The position numbers and the translations under genes are program-made. This document shows positions 8,560-16,536 of a DNA stretch of 64,000 bases, piece by piece. Origin of the DNA: an uncultured Acidimicrobiales bacterium (GTDB lineage: Bacteria > Actinomycetota > Acidimicrobiia > Acidimicrobiales > SHLQ01); the NCBI GenBank assembly GCA_938023735.1, contig CALJDK010000107.1, positions 1 through 64,000 on the forward strand. Direction: 5' to 3'. The notes beneath the pieces were generated by a model, which did no database searches, had not been told where the DNA came from, and saw only the letters and a program-made list of their open reading frames with translations. Each line of letters begins with the position of its first letter. Within the stretch, counting starts at the first letter, position 1.

Positions 8560-8838
8560 ATGACTAAGAGCGAACTCGTCGCAGAGATTGCAGAACAGGC
8601 TGAAGTAAGCCAGGCCCAAGCTGGTGCTTGCGTCGATGCGTTCTTCCAGATCGTTTCAAAGCAGGTCGGCTCAGGAAACGAAGTTTCCGTCCCCGGCTTC
8701 ATCAAGTTCAGCCAGACCGAGCGCAAAGCCCGCAAGGGTCGCAACCCGCGCACCGGTGAGGTCATCAACGTGCCCGCAACTAAGGCCGTGAAGATCCAAG
8801 CTGGTTCGAAGCTCAAGGCTGCAGCCAAGGGCAACTAG
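8560..8838 (+). CDS. hup: HU-family DNA-binding protein
   Basis: 92 residues, the standard HU length. MTKSELVAEIAEQAEVSQAQ starts the helical dimerisation part. The beta-arm carries GFIKFSQTERKARKGRNPRTGE with the RNP motif that intercalates DNA, followed by VPATKAVKIQAGSKLK. It lacks the long Lys/Ala-rich tail of mycobacterial HupB. ATG at 8560 follows AAGGAG by about 9 nt. The 264 bp upstream (8296-8559) contain a TTGACT at about 8475 and a TTGAAC near 8494 as possible -35 elements, but no convincing -10, so the promoter is unassigned. Confidence 0.95.
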   Translation: MTKSELVAEIAEQAEVSQAQAGACVDAFFQIVSKQVGSGNEVSVPGFIKFSQTERKARKGRNPRTGEVINVPATKAVKIQAGSKLKAAAKGN

Positions 8839-8872
8839 TACCCGGCTACGCAAGTAGCGCAGTGCGAAACCC

Positions 8873-8905
8873 GGCGGTGATTTTGTTGCCCACAGAATCA
8901 CCGCC
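8873..8905 (+). terminator. hairpin after the HU gene, possible terminator
   Basis: GGCGGTGATT (8873-8882) pairs perfectly with AATCACCGCC (8896-8905) around a 13-nt loop, 35 bp downstream of the HU stop. There is no U-run after it, so it may be a 3'-stabilising structure rather than an intrinsic terminator. Confidence 0.4.
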
Positions 8906-8934
8906 CGGGTGAACCACCGCTAACGTGAGCCTCC

Positions 8935-9363
8935 ATGACAGGTTTCCCGAATCCCGTCGATGTCATTCCACATCGGCCCCCGTTCTTGTTTATCGACGAG
9001 ATCACCGCTCTGGAGCCGGGAGTGTCCGCACAAGGTCTCTGGCGCCTGTCGGGCGATGAATGGTTCTTCCCCGGACACTTCCCCGGTCGCCCAACGCTTC
9101 CGGGTGTCCTGATGTGCGAGGCCATTGCCCAACTCGGTGGAGTAGCCACACTCGGCGCCGACGCCTACCAGGGCAAGCTGGCGCTCTTTGGCGGGCTCGA
9201 TAAGGCCCGTTTCCGTCGCCAGGTCGTACCCGGCGACACGCTTACCATCGACATTGAGATGGGACGCATGTCGGCACGGGCCGGCAAAGGAAGCGGCAGA
9301 GCATCGGTCGATGGGGAGCTGGCGTGCTCCTGCGATCTGATGTTTGTACTGGTCGACGCCTAG
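8935..9363 (+). CDS. FabZ-like hotdog 3-hydroxyacyl-ACP dehydratase
   Basis: 142 residues. It has a hotdog-fold dehydratase pattern: DVIPHRPPFLFIDEI, WFFPGHFPGRPTLPGVLMCEAIAQLGG (catalytic His in PGHFPG and Glu in the long helix), and KARFRRQVVPGDTL. This is the FabZ signature, and the length is right. FabZ dehydrates 3-hydroxyacyl-ACP in fatty-acid elongation. It is single-copy in this window and about 4 kb from the FAS-II operon, on the opposite strand. It could alternatively act on a specialised acyl chain. Confidence 0.88.
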   Translation: MTGFPNPVDVIPHRPPFLFIDEITALEPGVSAQGLWRLSGDEWFFPGHFPGRPTLPGVLMCEAIAQLGGVATLGADAYQGKLALFGGLDKARFRRQVVPGDTLTIDIEMGRMSARAGKGSGRASVDGELACSCDLMFVLVDA

Positions 9364-9470
9364 CCCAGTGCTGAGTTTCCTCTGCACGCCGTTCGCTGAA
9401 TCCGCAGGTGACACCCCAATTCAGGGATTGTGAATTGGGTCGGGTTCCTCCGGAATCCGATGAACAAACT

Positions 9471-10472
9471 ATGTCCCTCTTGCAGCGGGTTTCTCAGCGA
9501 AGTGTGCCGAAGCCAACCCTGGCACCTCGACGGATCGTCATGATTGATGATCAGCCCTCCTATACCGAAGCGCTAGCGATGGCGTTTGGTTTTGAGGAGC
9601 GTCTTGAGCTGGTGGGAAAGGCCACGACAACGAATGCTGGCGTGAGGATTGCGCTTGAGCTGCAACCGGATTTGGTGCTGTGTGACTACCGAATGCCCGG
9701 AGACTCGTCGGGAACCGAGTGCGCTGCCCGGTTACGCGAGTACGGTTTCGACGGCCAGATCGTGATCCTCACGGGGGCTGTTGCCCCGCACGTGCATGCC
9801 GAGGCCGAACGCATCGCTGGTGTCGAGGTTCTCAGCAAGATGCTCAATGTCGATGAGATTATCGAAAACATCACCGCCGGTGACGCCTCGACGATGGTCG
9901 GCGACCCGTCGGCCAATAATGACCCGTGGACACTCGCGGCAATGGATGCTGGGCCCCCGAGCCCGCAGCGTTCTCCCCTGGTGCAGTTGATGTGTCTTGG
10001 CCTTATCACCATTGGGTTTCTTGCTGCCGCCGCTTTTCTGCTGAACGGCAGCCTGCAGAACGCGGGCTTTTTGAACGGCGGCGGGCAGAACGATCAGGAT
10101 GCCACCGAAACATCAACCCAGGTTTCTTCTCGAGTTACCTCGAGCGAGGTTTCCCCGGCCGACCCTGACGCCGGAACGTCGGTTGCGGGCACGGTTCTCG
10201 AACGTCCGTTTGTGATCATCGACGGCGATGGCGGCCCGCTTCGGGTTTCGGTATCTATCGACGGTGTGGAAGTTGACTCGTTCGTACCGTCGAACCTGCC
10301 TGCGACGGTGGCTTTGGAAGTTGCGGCATCGACCGCGGTTCGAGTTGCCGTGGAAAACGTGGGGGGCGGCGGAACCAAGAGCTGTTCGATCGGTGCGGCA
10401 CGTCGAGTGTTTGACACCAATCAGGTTGGGGCAGAAGGCCCGGCCGTGTGTTCGGCGGTCCTCGCCAACTAG
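9471..10472 (+). CDS. membrane-anchored receiver-domain protein
   Basis: 333 residues from ATG at 9471; an in-frame GTG at 9408 would add 21 residues and neither has a strong RBS. Residues ~20-145 are a response-regulator receiver: IVMIDDQPSYTEA (acidic pocket), LVLCDYRMPGDSSG (phosphoacceptor Asp), IVILTG (Thr) and VLSKML (Lys). In place of a DNA-binding output there is a linker and a single membrane helix (LMCLGLITIGFLAAAAFLLNG). After that come a Ser/Thr-rich stretch and an extracytoplasmic beta-rich domain with two Cys near the C-terminus (KSCSIGAARR, AVCSAVLAN). No histidine kinase is adjacent. A receiver tethered this way is unusual, and the output is unknown. Confidence 0.75.
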   Translation: MSLLQRVSQRSVPKPTLAPRRIVMIDDQPSYTEALAMAFGFEERLELVGKATTTNAGVRIALELQPDLVLCDYRMPGDSSGTECAARLREYGFDGQIVILTGAVAPHVHAEAERIAGVEVLSKMLNVDEIIENITAGDASTMVGDPSANNDPWTLAAMDAGPPSPQRSPLVQLMCLGLITIGFLAAAAFLLNGSLQNAGFLNGGGQNDQDATETSTQVSSRVTSSEVSPADPDAGTSVAGTVLERPFVIIDGDGGPLRVSVSIDGVEVDSFVPSNLPATVALEVAASTAVRVAVENVGGGGTKSCSIGAARRVFDTNQVGAEGPAVCSAVLAN

Positions 10473-10504
10473 CTGTAGATACCTACAGAGACGCGGCGAC
10501 CGCG

Positions 10505-11542
10505 TTACTGAACGGTGACGTCGGTGCGGTACGACGGCGTTCGGTCCGGTATCGGCTGAATCCCCGGTTCGTCCTCGTAGTGCTGAATCGTTGGGGTCAC
10601 CGGACGTTTCGGGTCGGTGGAAAGCCAAAGTCGCAGAAGATGCCGCGCTGGTTTGTCGGGTTCGTTTTCGAATGCGCCCCGAGCGTGCAGCACGGTGAAA
10701 TTGTTGGCGAAAACCGCTTCGCCAGACGCAAGCGTGAACTCATGGTGCAGTGTCGGGTCGGCAGCCAGCGTTTCAAGGAGGTCGAACGCTTCGCGGTCGA
10801 GCGCATCGAGGGTGATCGTTGGGTCTTCGGCGGCCGCTACCTCGATGTACTGCCGCACGTACCGGCAACTCGTGAACCCCTCGAATGCGCTGAAGACCGG
10901 GATGCGGTGGCCAGTAATGTCGGGTAACCCGGGTTGTTGCTCGCCGAGTCGGTGGTAGCGATAGCCGGTGGCAAGGCGCTCGAACAGGTCGGGGCGGGTC
11001 GATCGAATCTGTTCGGCGATGGTCATCGAGCTCACAAAGCGGCTGATACCACCGCGTGCCGCCGGGTGGAGGCACAGAAAGGCCAGCAGGTCAGCGGGGT
11101 CGGTATGGGGGGTGAGCTCGCTCTTGTTGCGGTAGGCGCGAGCATTGGGGTCGGTTTGGGTGACGTCGCGAACGTGGCCAAGTCGTTCGCCCATGACCGA
11201 TTGCGAAACCGGCTCGCCAAGGTGTCGCCCAATGATCCAGAACAGTCGCTCGGCCTCGTCGACCGACAGATCAGCAACGGGGAATCCGGCGACGATCCGG
11301 AATCCCGAGCCGTGTCGCAGTTCTTCGCTGAGAGCGTTGAGGGGCGATGCCAGCGGGCCGAGAACGGTCTCGGAGGAAATGAGCTCTTCCAGTGGGGTTG
11401 TCATCGATCGGCGGATGGCTTCGATGGCTGGCTCGAAGTGCTCGGCTCGCAGATGAACGCGGAAATCGGCAAGGTTGGTGTCGTCGCTGCGCCACAACGA
11501 CGACGGGGGAGGGGCGATCCAGGAAGTTGCGTGGCTCGACAT
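10505..11542 (-). CDS. TauD/TfdA-family Fe(II)/2-oxoglutarate dioxygenase
   Basis: 345 residues. The Fe-binding facial triad is recognisable: H146-T-D148 in LTPHTDPADLLAF, and a distal His in NNFTVLHARGAFEN. The 2-oxoglutarate-binding Arg lies in ARHLLRLWL near residue 315. This is the TauD/TfdA/clavaminate-synthase-like group (GFRIVAGFPV at ~80). Such enzymes hydroxylate small molecules with release of succinate and CO2. The neighbours are a receiver protein (convergent) and a DNA polymerase-like gene (same strand, 32 bp downstream), so context gives no substrate. Confidence 0.85.
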   Translation of the reverse strand: MSSHATSWIAPPPSSLWRSDDTNLADFRVHLRAEHFEPAIEAIRRSMTTPLEELISSETVLGPLASPLNALSEELRHGSGFRIVAGFPVADLSVDEAERLFWIIGRHLGEPVSQSVMGERLGHVRDVTQTDPNARAYRNKSELTPHTDPADLLAFLCLHPAARGGISRFVSSMTIAEQIRSTRPDLFERLATGYRYHRLGEQQPGLPDITGHRIPVFSAFEGFTSCRYVRQYIEVAAAEDPTITLDALDREAFDLLETLAADPTLHHEFTLASGEAVFANNFTVLHARGAFENEPDKPARHLLRLWLSTDPKRPVTPTIQHYEDEPGIQPIPDRTPSYRTDVTVQ

Positions 11543-11574
11543 GGCCAGATCGTACGCTGCGCTCTCGCGTGGGC

Positions 11575-13284
11575 CTATTTCGCTTCCGACCAGCGTTCGA
11601 TGACGCTGACGTCGGCGAGAAACCGAACCCGAGGGTCGGGCGACCAGTAGTTCGCCGCCTCAACCACCGCGTTCTGCACGACCTCGGCGACCTGGTTGGC
11701 GACCGAAGAGCGGCAGTGCACCAGCAACTCGTCGTGGAGGCACAGCACAACCTGGCCGTCGAGGGGACGAGCTCGGCGACGAACCGTGATGGCCCACACC
11801 TTGAAGAACTCGGCTGCGGCCCCCTGGATCATCGCGTTGCGGGCGTAGCGGCCGCGCGACGCCACATCGGACGCATCGGACGGAGTCTCGCTCGGTTGGG
11901 TGCTACTCCACATACGAATTCGGCGGCCTCCGCTGGTGAACACGTCATTCCCGGCTCTGCCCGCCTCGGCCGCCTTTTCAAGCAGGCCCATCGCAACGGG
12001 AAAATTGGCTTTGAGGCCAGGAAGCGCATTGGCGGATTCGCCGGTGGTGGCGCCGTACATGGCGCCCAGCACCGCCACTTTGGCGATGTCTCGTGGCACC
12101 CCGAGACGGTCGGCCACCGGCTGGTAGAGATCATCGCCCTGGGCGGCGGCGATAAACGCTTCATCGCCCGAGACGGCCGCCAATACCCGAGGCTCGATCT
12201 GGCCGAGGTCGGCTCGCACAAACACGTGGTCGGGCTCGGCGCGAACCACCGGTCGCATCACCGTCGGCAGATTGTGAAGCCCAGCCGACGCGGTCATCCG
12301 GCCCGCAGCGCCGTCGGAGCTCGACCAGTCGCCCCGAAGTCGGCCTTGGTCGACGTGTTCGTCGAGCCACCGGTACCCGTAGGTGGTAGCGATGCGTTCG
12401 GCTTTCCGCCAGCGAAGAAACGCATCGATCAGCGGGCTCGACTCGCGCAGCTCCTCGAGTCGCCATGCCTTGGTGTCGGGCAGGTCGAAACCGGCGTGGT
12501 TGAGCATGGTCTTCACGTCGGCGGGGTTACGGAGGTTCAGACTCACCGCCGCTCCGAGGTGCTCGAGCACGACCCGGTCGCGGGTTGCTCGAATTGCGTC
12601 TTCTTCGGCCGGCGACGTTGGTCGAGGACCCGCTGCGGTTTCGATGAGTCGAAGCGCTTCATCGGTATCGACGGGCAGCCCGGTGGCGGCCATCTCGGCG
12701 CACAGAAGCTCGGCTGCCGATTCTGACCGGGCGGTCGACTCGGCTCGTCGTGGGTCGGGCAGGTCATCGAGTTTTCGCAGTTGAGCCTGCGCTGCGGTAA
12801 GCGCCAAGGCCGCCCACTGGCCAAGGCGTTCGGGCGTTGATTTCCAGCCGCCGCTGGTCCATTCGGGACGAAGATGCCCGTCGGGACGCACGGGTTGGTC
12901 CAGGTCGCCCTCGTCGACCGGAGCGTCAAGCAGGCCCAGCTGGCCCATCTGCGGGATCGAATCGGCCGAAAGACCGTGCAGCACCGCCCAAGCCTCGGCG
13001 GTAGAGGCCCTCCAGCCGCCATACAGCAGCCGGTGAACCGCCTGAATGTCCCAACAGCGATCAAGCGGCAGCAGCCCCGTGGCGAGCAGCTGCGTGGTCT
13101 GGCGGCCCCACCACACCCACCGGGGCTTCAGTTCGGCATTGAGCGCGGCCAGAGCAGCCAGCGGGTCGTCGCTTTGTACGACTCGCTGACCGTTCGGCCA
13201 ATCTCGATCATCACACGCAAGACCCAACCCGAAATCGGGGTCGATGACGACCGCGACAAAGCCGGACGGCATCGGGGTGGGCAT
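11575..13284 (-). CDS. PolA-like 3'-5' exonuclease/DNA polymerase
   Basis: 569 residues from ATG at 13284; the open frame continues upstream into fabF but has no better start. It lacks a 5'-nuclease domain. The C-terminal half is an A-family polymerase: motif A RADLGQIEPRVLAAVSGD (usually DYSQIELR), motif B RDIAKVAVLGAMYGATTGES, and motif C CLHDELLVHC with the catalytic Asp. It also has the template contact region GRMTASAGLHNLPTVMRPVV. The N-terminal ~190 residues are poorly conserved and show no clear D-x-E exonuclease motif. Actinobacteria commonly carry such a stand-alone protein. It is last in the fab gene run, 38 bp after fabF. Confidence 0.82.
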   Translation of the reverse strand: MPTPMPSGFVAVVIDPDFGLGLACDDRDWPNGQRVVQSDDPLAALAALNAELKPRWVWWGRQTTQLLATGLLPLDRCWDIQAVHRLLYGGWRASTAEAWAVLHGLSADSIPQMGQLGLLDAPVDEGDLDQPVRPDGHLRPEWTSGGWKSTPERLGQWAALALTAAQAQLRKLDDLPDPRRAESTARSESAAELLCAEMAATGLPVDTDEALRLIETAAGPRPTSPAEEDAIRATRDRVVLEHLGAAVSLNLRNPADVKTMLNHAGFDLPDTKAWRLEELRESSPLIDAFLRWRKAERIATTYGYRWLDEHVDQGRLRGDWSSSDGAAGRMTASAGLHNLPTVMRPVVRAEPDHVFVRADLGQIEPRVLAAVSGDEAFIAAAQGDDLYQPVADRLGVPRDIAKVAVLGAMYGATTGESANALPGLKANFPVAMGLLEKAAEAGRAGNDVFTSGGRRIRMWSSTQPSETPSDASDVASRGRYARNAMIQGAAAEFFKVWAITVRRRARPLDGQVVLCLHDELLVHCRSSVANQVAEVVQNAVVEAANYWSPDPRVRFLADVSVIERWSEAK

Positions 13285-13322
13285 CGGAGAGACCGTCAGA
13301 GACCGCCAGAAACCGACAGGAA

Positions 13323-14498
13323 CTACCCTGCTGGACCCAGCACCAAGGTGCCGTTGTGGCCGCCGAAACCAAAGCTGTTGGACAACGAAGGGCCGGGCTC
13401 CCACGGAGCAGGCTCGTCGGTAACCAGGTTGATTTGTTCAAGCTCGGGATCGACTTCGCCGTACCCGGCGGTTGGCGGAACAAGCTTGTGATGCATGGCC
13501 AACAGGACCGCTGCTGCCTCGAGTGCACCGGCGGCACCCAACGCGTGACCGGTTACCCCTTTGGTCGAGGTAACCAGTGGACCCGGCTGCCCAAAGAGCT
13601 TGTTGATGGCGCCGGCTTCGGCAGCATCGTTTTTAGGGGTTGAGGTGCCGTGGGCGTTGATGTGCACGATGTCTTTGGCTTTGAGGCCCGCGTCGTCAAG
13701 CGCCAGATTCATACAGCTGATGGCGCCGACCCCGCCAGGGGCCGGAGCTGTGATGTGGTGAGCGTCGGCCGTGCTGGCCGACCCGAGAACCTCGCCGAGA
13801 ATGGTGGCGCCGCGTGCGTTGGCGGCATCCCATTCTTCAAGCACAAGCACCGCTGCGCCCTCGGCCATCATGAAGCCGTCCCGCCGAATATCGAACGGTC
13901 GACTCATGCCGCTGGTGCTGAAGGCGGTCATGTTGCTGAACCCCGCCATGGCGGTGGGGGTGAAGGGAGCTTCGGCGCCTCCGGCCAGTACCGCGTCGCA
14001 TCGGCCGTAGCGGATGAGGTTGGCGGCGTTGCCGATGGCATGGGTTCCGGCTGCGCACGCAGTAACCGTGTTCTCGCACGGGCCCTGCCAGCCGTGGCGC
14101 ATCGAGACGCTCGCCGCGGCGGCGTTGGGCATCATCATGGGCACCAAGAACGGTGAGACCCGCCGTTCGCCCTTTTCAGAACGAATGATGATCTGGTCTT
14201 CGAGGGTGTTGATGCCGCCGATTCCGGTGCCGATGAAAACACCTTTGCGAACGGGATCGGCATCGATCTCACCGGATTGCTCCAGCGCCATCTCGGCGGC
14301 GGCGAGCGCAAACTGGCTGTACCGGTCGCTGCGCCGAGCGTCTTTGGGTTTGTCGAAGTACGGGGCAGGATCGAAGTCGTGAATCCGGCGTTCGCCCTCG
14401 GGCGCGTCGCCGCACAGTCCCTCGAAGAAGGCCTGCGCGCCGAGACCACACGGAGATACGACGCCGATTCCGGTGACGGCGACCCGCTTGAGCGTCAT
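13323..14498 (-). CDS. fabF: beta-ketoacyl-ACP synthase II FabF
   Basis: 391 residues. It condenses malonyl-ACP with acyl-ACP in chain elongation. Thiolase-fold landmarks are RVAVTGIGVVSPCGLG at the N-terminus, the nucleophile loop NTVTACAAGTHAIGNA, the first active-site His in INAHGTSTPKND and the second in KGVTGHALGAAGALEAA, plus FGFGGHNGTLVLG at the C-terminus. The ATG overlaps the acpP stop (TAATG). It is somewhat shorter than E. coli FabF (412), but all catalytic residues are present. Confidence 0.95.
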   Translation of the reverse strand: MTLKRVAVTGIGVVSPCGLGAQAFFEGLCGDAPEGERRIHDFDPAPYFDKPKDARRSDRYSQFALAAAEMALEQSGEIDADPVRKGVFIGTGIGGINTLEDQIIIRSEKGERRVSPFLVPMMMPNAAAASVSMRHGWQGPCENTVTACAAGTHAIGNAANLIRYGRCDAVLAGGAEAPFTPTAMAGFSNMTAFSTSGMSRPFDIRRDGFMMAEGAAVLVLEEWDAANARGATILGEVLGSASTADAHHITAPAPGGVGAISCMNLALDDAGLKAKDIVHINAHGTSTPKNDAAEAGAINKLFGQPGPLVTSTKGVTGHALGAAGALEAAAVLLAMHHKLVPPTAGYGEVDPELEQINLVTDEPAPWEPGPSLSNSFGFGGHNGTLVLGPAG

Positions 14499-14737
14499 TA
14501 GAGCTTCGAGATAATGAGGTTGTAGGCGGCGCCTACGGTGTCGATTCCCTCAAGTTCTTCTTCTTCAACGCTGACGTTGAATTCTTCTTCGAGTGCCATG
14601 ACGAGCTCGACGAGGTCGAGGCTGTCGGAGTCGAGGTCATCGGCAAAGTTGGCTTCCATAGTGACCTGGGCCTCCTCGACGGAGAGCACCTCGACGGCGC
14701 ATTTGGTGAAACGCTCGAAATTTGCTTCGTCGCTCAT
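14498..14737 (-). CDS. acpP: acyl carrier protein
   Basis: 79 residues, acidic. The phosphopantetheine-attachment motif is D-S-D-S-L-D-L-V-E, with the modified Ser in ADDLDSDSLDLVELVM. Helix III follows (ALEEEFNVSVEEEELEGIDTVG). It carries the growing chain between the neighbouring FabD, FabH, FabG and FabF enzymes. AAAGAGAT lies just upstream of the ATG. Confidence 0.96.
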   Translation of the reverse strand: MSDEANFERFTKCAVEVLSVEEAQVTMEANFADDLDSDSLDLVELVMALEEEFNVSVEEEELEGIDTVGAAYNLIISKL

Positions 14738-14826
14738 TGGTAGATCTCTTTTCTTTCTTCGTTACCCGGACGGGCCGGGTGGGTAGTAGGTGTTCATTCT
14801 GCCCCGTGCTGCTGACCGATGTGTCA

Positions 14827-15564
14827 TCAGCCCATCGCCATCCCGCCGTCGACGGGCAGAACAGCTCCGGTAATGAAGCCAGCGTCGTCGGAGGCCAGGA
14901 AAGTAATGGCGGCAGCGATCTCATTTGCCTCGCCAACGCGCCCCATCGGCACGGCGCCGGTGATGGCTTCGCGCTGGGCGTCGTTGAGGGCATCGATCAT
15001 GTCGGTCTGGATTGGCCCGGGGGCCACAAGGTTCACGGTGATGTTGCGGCTGGCGAATTCGCGTGCGAGCGAGCGGGCTAGACCAAGGAGACCGGCCTTT
15101 GATGCCGCGTAGTTGGCTTGTCCGGCTTGTCCAGCCGAGCCAACGATGGATGAGGTGAAAATGATTCGTCCGAAACGGGCCCGCATCATCGACTTCACGG
15201 CTCTTTTCGCGACTCGGAAACCGCCGACCAGGTTGGTATCGAGCACGTCGGTGAAGTCATCTTCGCCCATTCGCAGCAGCAGGGTGTCTTTGGTGATTCC
15301 GGCGTTGGATACCAGAACCTCGACCGGGCCAAGGGCTTCCTCGACCTGGGTAAAGGCGGCGTCGACCTGCTCGGCATCGCTAACATCGCACTGCACCGCC
15401 AGGAGGTTGGTGGCGGTGTCGGGCGGGCTGGACCGGTAGGTCACGGCGACCTTGTGGCCGGCTGCGGCGAAGGCCTCGGCGGTGGCAAGACCGATTCCGC
15501 GGTTGCCTCCGGTGATGAAAACGACTCGCGATACCGGGCTGGAGACAGGGCTGGATTCAGTCAT
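14827..15564 (-). CDS. fabG: 3-oxoacyl-ACP reductase FabG
   Basis: 245 residues, classical short-chain dehydrogenase. It has the cofactor loop VVFITGGNRGIGLATAEAFA, the VSNAG motif, the catalytic S in IIFTSSIVG and Y-x3-K in ANYAASKAG. The C-terminal DDAGFITGAVLPVDGGMAMG is the FabG end signature. It reduces 3-ketoacyl-ACP with NADPH. It sits between fabH and acpP in the FAS-II operon. Confidence 0.93.
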   Translation of the reverse strand: MTESSPVSSPVSRVVFITGGNRGIGLATAEAFAAAGHKVAVTYRSSPPDTATNLLAVQCDVSDAEQVDAAFTQVEEALGPVEVLVSNAGITKDTLLLRMGEDDFTDVLDTNLVGGFRVAKRAVKSMMRARFGRIIFTSSIVGSAGQAGQANYAASKAGLLGLARSLAREFASRNITVNLVAPGPIQTDMIDALNDAQREAITGAVPMGRVGEANEIAAAITFLASDDAGFITGAVLPVDGGMAMG

Positions 15565-15612
15565 GATTCGTCGAGACTATTCGACTATTCGGAGTGTCGA
15601 TCATTTGGCGGA

Positions 15613-16536
15613 CTAGGCGTCCCACCGAATGATTGCGCTGCCCCAGGTCATGCCGGCACCGAAGCCGGTGAAGAGCACATTGTCGCCCGGTTTGATCCAG
15701 TCTTTGGCCAGCGCATCGGCAAGCGCAAGCGGTACCGAACCCGCCGACGTGTTGCCCGTACGGTCGAGAACCTTGGCGGCCTTTTCGATGGGAATTCCGA
15801 GCTTTGCGCATGCGCTGTCGAGGATGCGGATGTTTGCCTGATGCGGCACGATGACCGCAATGTCGTCGGGGTGAAGTCCAGCCTGATCGAGCGATTTCTG
15901 GCACGAATCGACCATGGCCCGCACCGCATGACGGAAGACTTCTTTGCCCTTCATCTTGAGGTGGCCACCGTGGTCGATATAGAGCAGATGCCGGGTGGAA
16001 CCGTCAGACCCGAGATCGCTGCCGAGCAGGGTGGTGGTTTCGGCTGGTTCGAGCATGACCGCTCCGGCGCCGTCGCCAAAAAGAATGGCCGTGCCGCGAT
16101 CGTCGAAGTCGAGATACGAGGTGAGAATGTCGGATCCGATGACCAGCACGCGCTCGTAACCAATAGCCGCCATGCCGAAGCCATTGATAAGGCCGTACAC
16201 AAAACCAGAGCAGGCAGCGTTGAGATCGAACGCGCCGCAGTTGAGACCCAACTCGTTCTGCACGGTTGGGCCGGTAGCGGGCATGATCTGATCGGCCGAA
16301 CTGGTGGCGAGAATCAAAAGATCGACGCTGGCCGGATCGACACCCGCTCTTTCAATAGCTTGCTGGCCGGCCTCGATGGCCAACGTGCTGGTGAGTCCGC
16401 CGATACGACGCTCGGAAATACCCGTGCGCTCGCGAATCCACTCGTCGCTGGTGTCCATCATCGATTCGAGGTCGACGTTGGAAAGAACCTTGTCGGGAAG
16501 GGCGGTGCCCCAGCCGGTAATGCGGGCGCCCGTCAT
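15613..16536 (-). CDS. fabH: beta-ketoacyl-ACP synthase III FabH
   Basis: 307 residues from an ATG that overlaps the fabD stop (ATGA); an in-frame start 7 codons upstream lies inside fabD and is unlikely. It initiates FAS-II by condensing acyl-CoA with malonyl-ACP. The catalytic Cys is in FDLNAACSGFVYGL, His in IVPHQANIRIL and Asn in RTGNTSAGSVPLAL. The early ERTGISERRI motif is typical. Confidence 0.95.
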   Translation of the reverse strand: MTGARITGWGTALPDKVLSNVDLESMMDTSDEWIRERTGISERRIGGLTSTLAIEAGQQAIERAGVDPASVDLLILATSSADQIMPATGPTVQNELGLNCGAFDLNAACSGFVYGLINGFGMAAIGYERVLVIGSDILTSYLDFDDRGTAILFGDGAGAVMLEPAETTTLLGSDLGSDGSTRHLLYIDHGGHLKMKGKEVFRHAVRAMVDSCQKSLDQAGLHPDDIAVIVPHQANIRILDSACAKLGIPIEKAAKVLDRTGNTSAGSVPLALADALAKDWIKPGDNVLFTGFGAGMTWGSAIIRWDA

